A stretch of 64,000 nt of DNA, from NCBI RefSeq assembly GCF_963678635.1, contig NC_087069.1:20622660-20686659 (forward strand), given 5' to 3'. The translations under genes and the position numbers were made by a program. The notes beneath the pieces are model-generated. The model was given only the letters and a program-made list of their open reading frames with translations. It did no database searches and was not told where the DNA came from. This DNA comes from Symsagittifera roscoffensis (lineage: Eukaryota > Xenacoelomorpha > Acoela > Convolutidae). Shown here piece after piece: positions 56,453 to 64,000 of the stretch (its first letter is position 1; each line of letters opens with the position of its first letter).

Positions 56453-59400
56453 CTAAAGCATGCTTTGCCTAAGTTTTTCTTCTTCTTGAGCGCCTTTTTC
56501 TCCTTCTTGTCCGCGATAGAACTTCACAAACAATCCCAGTGAGAGAGCGAAAGCCACAGTAGTGAAGATAAGTCCACACCATGGTCCAATCAGAGACCAG
56601 CCTAGAGTGGCCTTCACATTTTTATCGGTAAAGCAAGCCGTAAAAAGAATATTGGCTAATACGAGACAAACCCAATTGAAGCAGGATACAATCTAAGTTG
56701 TGAAATGATAAGTAATCGGTCTCAGCTTATGGTCTCAAGTCATAAAACAAGTCATAAAACTCGAAACCAGAAAACTATGGCAAAATATGCCATATTACGT
56801 GTCTTTACGGTTAAAATTGCATTATAAATTTAATCAGAAAGGCGGATAGTGCTGCAAAAAACTGTCAAAAAGGTTGTTGACTTTTTTATGGTCGACTAAA
56901 TAGATTCTTTGAGCTCTCCGTTGCTGAATACATTGGAAATTATTATGAAAGAATCAAAAAATCAAAAATTATCTGTGCGAGAGTACTGGTTTGATAAAAA
57001 CAGTTAAAGAAAGTAAAATCTTTAAAAAAACAGCCAACGGACGATTGAAAAAGAGTATTGAACGCAAGGAAACTTTAAAAAATCGACTCGTTTTTTCAAA
57101 AATTTTCAACTTTTGAATTTCGGAGAAAAAAAAGATGGCTTAAAAGCTCTTTGAATTTCTTATGATGCACACTTTTTCGTGAAAACTGGATCAATACGTA
57201 CAATTTTTTTTTTCACTGGAAAATCTGATAATTAATTTCCAATTTCGATTTTAGAAGTCGATCACGTTTTTCGTGACCTTTACATTGTTGCCGTTCGATA
57301 GTGGAGTTTGCCTTCCTTTCAACAATGGAATTCACTGAATTTAAAAGAAAGCCGCGAAAAATCAAAACTGAGCGTGAACAAATTTTAAGACTTTTTAACT
57401 GAAAAAAAAAAACAAACGAAAAATCAGCAAGACCCATATAAGATAATTCGGCTCTTTTTCCTTTCCCCCACCTCTTATCAAACATGAATTAAATGGTCTA
57501 AAGAATGGTTTTACAAGGTTAATTATGAAGCCTAAAGAGCGTTTCTCATACTTAATCTACTCCAAAGTTCCCTTTTTGAGACTTTTTCATTCAAAATTGA
57601 CCAAAAGAGAAAGTGTGACAGAGAAAAAAAATGTCCATTCTGCAGATCATCCTGACGCTTTATTCATAGAATTAATCACTCATTTCGAAACTTAGGATAC
57701 AACCATGGCAGATAGAGCACAACGGCGATTGTCTTTAAATTTCAGAACCACTGTCAGAGCTATAGTAACTAAAGCTGCGACATATCCACTGATGTAGCAC
57801 AACCGTGCTGCATTTAACAGATGAAGGTCAATGAAACCTGGAACAAAAACAAAGGTAAAAAGAGAGTTCTACAATTTAGCTACAAAAGTAGAATGAGAAC
57901 AGGCAAAATAATAATTATTTCAATGAATATTTGGCTTTTTGAAGTCGAGATTGAAAAATTGATGTTACAAGAAAAAATTATTTCTTTACTTTTGGCTTGG
58001 TGTAGTTTCAATAATTTTTTATTCAGTATTGGAAAAAAATACCCGTGAAAATTGAATAGCTAATTTTGGCTCTTCAAAAGTTTTTCAGTGGGTGTCAAAC
58101 CGTTGAACTAGGTGGCCACGGTAAAAATTTTAAAAGATTTTTTGCAAGTATTTTTCTCTTTGGTAAATTGTATAGATATTCTAACTATTTGTTAAAAATC
58201 AATGTTTGTGGTTCGGTTGCTAAATGGCCCTGCTCTATGTCTGATATTTTTCATGTGACCTAAACTTAAAGGACTAATTTTTGCATGCTCAATTTAAAAA
58301 TTTAGTCTGTAAGTTATATTGAAATGTCAAAGGCAAATAAAATTCACTTTGAGTCACAGAGCACTTCCATTTAGGCAACCTAAACTTAAATTTGAATTTT
58401 CAACAAAAAGTATTTTACAATTTATTAAAATAAGAAAAACTTGCTAAAAAACTTGCGTCAAAATTTACATCGTGGCAACCTGGCTCACCGGTTTGTCACC
58501 CACTGAAAGGCGTATTGTAAAAACGCCTGGATAAATTAAATAAGCATAAGCTGTGGGCTAGAATGCTGTAAGAATCATTGTCAAAAACTTGTTCTGTACT
58601 TAAAAGAATGTAGTTGAGTTTTTTAAAATAAATTCAATACATTAGTGGGAAAAACTTAAGTATAAGAGCGGGTATAATCAAGCAAATTTTTAAAACCAGA
58701 ACTGACATTTTTTGTTCAATTTCATTAATCAAATTTTAGAAAAATTTTCACCATCATTTTGCTGAACAAAAGCAATTGGTAGGAAATATTTGAAAAAGTT
58801 TTGCAAGTTTTTTCATGCTAAAATCGCACAGTGCATGAAAATAGTAAAGATTCATTCTTAAACTCACTGTTACTGAGCGAAAATTAAAGAAGCAAAGAAA
58901 CCAAATATCATTAAAAAAAGAAGGCGAATGGCTCCTAACTTTTGCGCAGTTGTTGAAAGCGTCATTTTCGAGATGCTAGCCAAAAAAACTATCTCGCAGA
59001 TTTTAGGAAAAACAGTTTGGTGCTGTTTCACCTGAAAACCATAGTATGTTCCAGACCGCAAAAGTTACGGTTTTTATATCGCCTTTTTTTGCGTTTGACC
59101 ACAGAAGGAAAACATTTAAAGCGGCAAAAAAAATTGGTTTTCCCTCCATAGCATTGGTTGTTCAGCAAGAACTTAAAGATTACAAAAAATCACAACGCCA
59201 AAAATTGAACGTAGTGCAAATGGATAGATAAAAAAAATCTTAGAACGGATATTTTGGTTTGAAACTGCATATTTAAGGAAAAAATTTATTGCGGTAAAAA
59301 TCCGTTATTTCTTCATCGATAAGCAAAAACAGTTACCAAAATGGCAATTTTGGAAGTATTTTATGCTCTGGTGTCATCTAAGGCATTCAACTAAAAAATA

Positions 59401-62400
59401 GTATTTTAGAAAAAAATAATGAAATGAGTAAATCACATACGTTAAGTTTTCAGACACAAAGCAGTGCCACTTTGGTAACAGCATCCCGAATTTGGATTTT
59501 CAACAAATAATTTAATTATCAGTAGAATCACCCAAAATGAATAATTGTTGCGAGTGAAATCTGTTGCCAAAATGACACAAAGCAGTGCCAATTTGGTAAC
59601 AGCATCCCGAATTTGGATTTTCAACAAATAATTTAATTATCAGTAGAATCACCCAAAATGAATAATTGTTGCTAGTGAAATTTGTTGCCAAAGTGACACA
59701 AAGCAGTGCCATTTTGGTAACAGCATCCCGAATTTGGATTTTCAACAAATAATTTAATTATCAGTAGAATCACCCAAAATGAATAATTGTTGCGAGTGAA
59801 ATCTGTTGCCAAAGTGACAAAAAGCAGTGCCACTTTGGTAACGGCATCCCGAATTTGGATTTTCAACAAATAATTTAATTATCAGTAGAATCACTCAAAA
59901 GAATAATTGTTGCGAGTGAAATCTATTGCCAAAGTGACACAAAGCAGTGCCACTTTGGCAACAGCATCCCGAATTTGGATTTTCAACAAATAATTTAAAT
60001 ATCAGTTGCGAGTAAAATCAGTTGATATTCAAACCCTGGATACCAGATTTTTCGCCCAATAAACCATTTTGACGAAAAAAAGCAGCAACTCAATTTTTAC
60101 AGTTTTTTTCACAAAACTAATTGAAAAAATTTTAAATTATGCTTCGCCGAAACCTTGCTGGCAGACGTTAACAAATATAGCCAATCAAAAAATGATCACC
60201 AAAAAGTCATCCTACATAAAAATTGGAGAAAAAAGTCAAGCAACCAATGTTTTTCAAGAGTGTGCTACTGTTTATCTTTTCATTGCATACTGACAAATCA
60301 CATGTTTTTGAAATTGTTTGAACAACTTGAAACTGCAAAAACCATCCAAGAACTTCAGAAAATTACCAGGTTTTTTATTTGACTTTTCCGTCAGGAAATA
60401 TTTTTTTTAGAAAGATTTTCAGTTACGCGACCTTAGATTTGATTCATTTTTGAAAGTTATCCAAAAAATGAAAAAACTATGGTTCAAAATTTTACAAATT
60501 ACGCTTCGGATTTCCTGAAAGTTTTTTTTGCTACCTGTTTTTTTATTTATTTGATGTCGAAAACATAATTGTAGCCACTAAATTCTAATAAATTTACTGT
60601 AAGGAAGTTACGTTTATCCTATTCTTAATTTGTTAAGTTGCGTTACTGTTTTTTTTTCAACTTTAAACGAGCTAAACCATTCAGCTTAATACTTTTAGGA
60701 TAATACCTATGTTCAATAAAAAAATTGAATTGATGCCAAATCAGTTTTATGCTGGCAAAAATGCCTTGAGATACACTGCCAGCCATCACTAGCAAGAAAT
60801 AGTATCTGTACGTTTCTCTCATTTCATAGAAATAGTTACTCAAAAGAAATGTCGCTCCGCAATTTTTGACGTAACAAAATCAAAAATTAACTTAGAGAGG
60901 TGGTCTCGACAGACCACTTGAAATCTATACTGGGTGAAATTGAAAACGCATCATCAAATTTCGCTCGTTTTTTCCTCAAAAAAATGGCTGAAGAAATCAT
61001 ACAAACTCCTGTTTTTCAATTAAATTTGATAATATTTCAGCCCCTAATCATCATTTGTTTCCTTTCCAAAATGATTTTTCTTATAAACTTGGAAAGAAGG
61101 TTAAGCCTGATGTTATCCAGTAAACCCCAGTTGTGATCCAAAAATAAAATGTATGTGTTTTGCTTGTCCATCAGTTATATTTTGTTTATTGGTTTGAATA
61201 AGACAAATATTTTCCAGAACTGTGAAAAACTTGGGGTATTTAAAATAATTCAGAAATTGGGCCAAGTATAACAAATGCCATGCTCAAAAATAAATTCTAG
61301 GCCTGTCATCAAATCTATTAAGCAAGTCACTATCTATTAAAACAACGATATGGACTTTACAAAAATCTCAAAATTTTAATCTTGAAAATCTTTTTTGTCT
61401 CATCGAAGGTTGCTGTTGCTTTTTCAATGGCGTCAAGTATACTTGAAGGTCTTCAATTAGATAAAAAGAAAAATCTAAGCTATTATTCGTTAGGTTCCCG
61501 CACAGAAGTTCTATGAATAGAAATCAATTACATAGGATTTTACAGTCTGTCTCTCTGAAAATTGAATTGGTTTTTACTATAGTTGATTGAAAATGGATAG
61601 TATGCTTAGTGAAATTTGATGCAAAAAAATCCATTCTTAATTGATTACTTTTAATTTTTTTCAAAAGATTTTATCGAAAGAAGTATAATCCATCATAAAC
61701 GATTATAATGGGTTATAATCGTTTTTTCAAATCTTTTTGTGAGCACTTTTTATGTATTCATATTAAATTTAAACTTGAGTTAGATACCTTGTTCTATCAC
61801 TAAATTTCAGTTTTTCCTTAAATTAAAAAGCGTTATACACCAGTGGACAAAATTAAAGTCAAATTTAGGTTATACTTTCCAAAATGCCTTTATTTCATAG
61901 CCATTTGGGACAACATTCAAGTCGAATTTCATCCAAGTTTTTACATAGACCAATAGCAAAAGATTAGAATTACCCTCAATGAAATTATCAATATGAAGAC
62001 TTACCAAAACAAATCCGGGTTGGAAAGCGCCAGAAAAGGCCATATCCGGGCATATATTGATTATTTCATATAGGGTCGCTCTTATCATTTGCTATTGGTC
62101 TATGTAAAAGTTTAGCTGACTTTCGTGGAGGCGGGCGTTGAGGGACGTCAAGGGGGTTATGAGGGTTAATGGGGGGTAGGAGGAGCGTAGCGAGGGGACA
62201 TGGAGAGGAGGGAATTAAGAAAGATGAACATGAGAGTGAAAGTGTTCGTTCGCACTCGAGTTTTGCAGAAAGCGGCAAACAGTAGAGAAAAACTCATGAA
62301 AAAATTAATCCATTCTCATCCATTAATGTACAAAAAAAGCAATTGTATTGCAAAAAATGGATTTTAATAGAATATAATGGATTTATATAGATTTTTAATA

Positions 62401-63593
62401 GAAAAAAAAAGATTGTGATGGATTGAAAATCTATAATGTTGCTCAAATTTGCCACGATAATCGATTATTTGGACAACCTTTTTTTCAACAGAAATCCATT
62501 AAAACGATTTTTATCCATGAAACTTTGGTGCCGGTTACCATAAATATCTGCTTCTATTTGAGAACATGAGTAGTTTTTTGGTGACCGCATTTTCACACGA
62601 GGCTTTTAACGGTTCCAAAAGAGTTCGCAGAAACAATTGAGTGCAAGGGTACTCGTTCAGGAGTATGGTCTCAAAGTAAACTAGTGGACAATAAAATTAA
62701 GCGCAAATTCAAGTTTTTGCTCTACAAAAAAAAGTGTTTTCAATGTCAATTTGGACAGCACTTACTTCCATTATCAGCAAACTTTTTACATAGACCTAGA
62801 GCAAATCATCGGAGCTACCATGTATGAAGCTATCAATATTTGGTTTCAAACACTTACCTATGTAATCCGGGGCTGAAAACGGCAGTTTTCTTCTTCTACA
62901 CTAAATGTAGCAGCGATTAGTGAACTTTTTGAATAAGCGGAGTAAAAATGTTGTGAAACAATTTCAGCGAGAAAATTGAAATCATCAGTGTGAAAGTTTT
63001 TCTGAACTCGGCCGTTTGTTACTATTGCCAACGGATTGAAAAGCTGGTTTTTTCAGGCCCGAATTACATTGGTAAGTCTCTTAAACCAAATATTGATAGT
63101 TTCATAGATGGTAGCTCTAATGATTTGTTCTGAGTCTATGGGAAAATTTTCGCCGATAATCATTTTCGTTGTCCAAAAAAACATTGAAAACAGGCATTTT
63201 AGAGAGTGAACACCTCAATTTGCGCTTATTTTTGTCCATTAGTGCAATTTTCAACCCTATACTAACAGTTTGCAGAATTAGTGATTCTAACTAGTGGAAA
63301 ACCAAGGATGAACTATAGAGAAGATCCTTTTTTTGTTTCTTAGGGAAAAATAGCCCCTCAAGCATTTAAAAAAATTAGTTTCAAACTAACCAACCATCAT
63401 CAGACTTGTATGCACCGCAAACGCCATTCATGCATCTTCTCCACAGTCCTATTTTAAGCTCGATGACAGAGAATTTCACTGTCAGCGCATCATTTCCATT
63501 GACTAATAACGCCAATGCCAAACCGACTGCTACAAATGCTACAATTATACAGATAAAAACTACTCTAGTCTTTTCTGAAGGTCTCTCAGCCAT
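56453..63593 (-). CDS. Claudin-like four-pass membrane protein B (190 aa, 3 exons)
   Basis: Exons 63,593-63,395, 57,837-57,704 and 56,692-56,453; splice phases are 1 then 0, the same as gene A, and exon 1 has the same 199-base coding length. It starts AERPSEKTR, followed by span 1 (VVFICIIVAFVAVGLALALL) and the signature IGLWRRCMNGVC. Exon 2 encodes GYVAALVTIALTVVL; exon 3 encodes LVLANILFTAC and WCGLIFTTVAFALSLGLF, then a charged tail (GQEGEKGAQEEEKLRQSML). The tail is longer and more acidic than that of protein A. Intron 1 is about 5.6 kb and holds MITEs and a satellite. It is a tandem paralogue of gene A. Confidence 0.85.
57175..57480. repeat. Dispersed repeat family, copy in intron 2 of gene B
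   Basis: Same family as 34,430-34,830, in the same orientation, with about one difference in every ten or fewer bases by eye. Confidence 0.65.
58086..58505. mobile_element. 420-bp MITE with about 45-bp terminal inverted repeats
   Basis: Left end CAGTGGGTGTCAAACCGTTG and inverted right end CAGTGGGTGACAAACCGGTG. No matching target duplication was seen. The interior carries a segment like the 120-bp satellite nearby (TTTGAATTTTCAACAAA), which links the two. Confidence 0.65.
59450..60010. repeat. 120-bp satellite, nearly five copies
   Basis: CACAAAGCAGTGCCA recurs near 59,456, 59,576, 59,697, 59,817 and 59,938, 120-121 bases apart, with few differences. The last copy is truncated. The minus-strand ORFs across the units repeat the same peptide and are a product of the repeat. 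It lies in intron 1 of claudin-like gene B. Confidence 0.9.
60011..61837. other. Intronic AT-rich sequence of gene B
   Basis: No supported exon or repeat boundary was recognised. The short frames present have Lys/Phe/Asn-rich content. Confidence 0.5.
61838..62118. mobile_element. Truncated copy of the TA-flanked MITE
   Basis: Starts TA|CACCAGTGGACAAAATTAAA and contains TTTTTACATAGACCAATAGC and its inverse, but stops short of the right terminus. Only the inner palindrome is left on the right side. Confidence 0.65.
62679..63244. mobile_element. 566-bp copy of the TA-flanked MITE in intron 1 of gene B
   Basis: Left end AACTAGTGGACAATAAAATT and inverted right end CACTAATGGACAAAAATAAG. TA flanks the left end; the right flank is CA. 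Content is homologous to the copy at 49,079. Confidence 0.75.
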
Positions 63594-64000
63594 AGTTTTT
63601 CTTTTTTGTTCAAATTTTTTCTCCCAAAAACGGAGTCAATTTTTTGCGTGAAATGAAAGTGCAAAAGATGAAAGAACGTGAAAAACTACCGAAAACAGTG
63701 TTGGTCACTAATTTTGATGGTGAACTGTGAAGGTTCGCTATTTTGTTCAGAAGCTAAAAAACTTCAAAAAAGTGCAACGAGATCATTCAACTTTTTGCAA
63801 TATATATTTAAGATATATACTATTAGCATTATTCTCAAAAGTGGCTGTAATGCGGCCTTCAAACTCAGGTTTTTTTGTCATTTTTTTAATACGAATCAAC
63901 AGCGTTTAGTCTCTTATCTGGCGTTACTACACAATAACCGGTGCTTATAATCATCTTTGCTCGAATTTGGCTCAAAAAGCAACATATTTGGTCTCTTGTT
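63594..64000. other. Sequence upstream of claudin-like gene B
   Basis: The promoter of gene B should lie here. No clear TATA box or other element stands out; short plus-strand frames have no recognisable content. Confidence 0.4.

Noticed and set aside
58870-59061. 63-codon minus-strand ORF as an extra exon of gene B
   Set aside because: Exons 1 and 2 of gene B join in phase without it, and gene A has no counterpart.
59442-59869. Repeating minus-strand peptides in the satellite
   Set aside because: The 120-bp unit length is a multiple of three, so any open frame recurs; no coding evidence.
1-64000. CRISPR arrays, bacterial operons or rRNA/tRNA genes
   Set aside because: None seen; introns, LINE, hAT and Ty3 elements identify the DNA as animal.

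Overview
The window is animal genomic DNA. It holds intron-split genes of metazoan families (an obscurin/UNC-89-type RhoGEF and two claudin-like four-pass membrane proteins), many small terminal-inverted-repeat transposons, a decayed LINE, a 200-base assembly gap and AT-rich intergenic sequence. The sequence alone does not name the species; a bilaterian invertebrate is the most economical guess, because obscurin-type proteins are muscle proteins.

Region 1 (1 to about 14,340, + strand) is the most unusual part. It is a large, apparently well-preserved retrovirus-like element of the Ty3/gypsy type whose 5' end lies outside the window. After the gag-pol frame (zinc knuckle, Arg/Asn/Tyr/Ser-rich tract, protease, reverse transcriptase, RNase H, DD35E integrase, GPY motif) it carries a compact block of further reading frames: two small hydrophobic proteins, a 378-codon open frame with no methionine codon at all, an envelope-like protein, an in-frame continuation of the envelope frame behind a single TAG stop, and a 599-residue orphan protein. 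Neighbouring frames overlap by ATGA (twice) or by 13 bases, as in compact viral genomes. A consensus splice donor follows the last stop codon, with a good acceptor 380 bases downstream. A candidate 3' LTR with TATA-like, hairpin and AATAAA elements follows.

Region 2 (about 14,340-31,250) is gene-poor and full of repeats. It has a broken LINE reverse transcriptase on the minus strand (about 18,680-19,690), unrecognised coding-like debris on the plus strand (about 19,790-20,260 and 23,600-24,900), and a diverged direct duplication (about 25,200-27,140 against 28,020-30,245) interrupted by the gap at 30,246-30,445.

Region 3 (31,408-44,220, - strand) is part of a multi-exon gene for an obscurin/UNC-89-like Rho guanine nucleotide exchange factor: part of an SH3, a full SH3, DH, PH, a linker and an Ig domain. 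Seventeen exons can be placed, plus a doubtful one; both gene ends are missing. hAT-type MITEs with target-site duplications lie in its introns.

Region 4 (about 44,690-46,930) is a block of different composition with degenerate GAGA-rich repeats, perhaps a mobile-element fragment. Region 5 (47,416-63,593, - strand) holds two claudin-like paralogues with nearly identical exon structure, separated and invaded by MITEs, a 1,014-bp tandem array containing a MITE fragment, and a 120-bp satellite.
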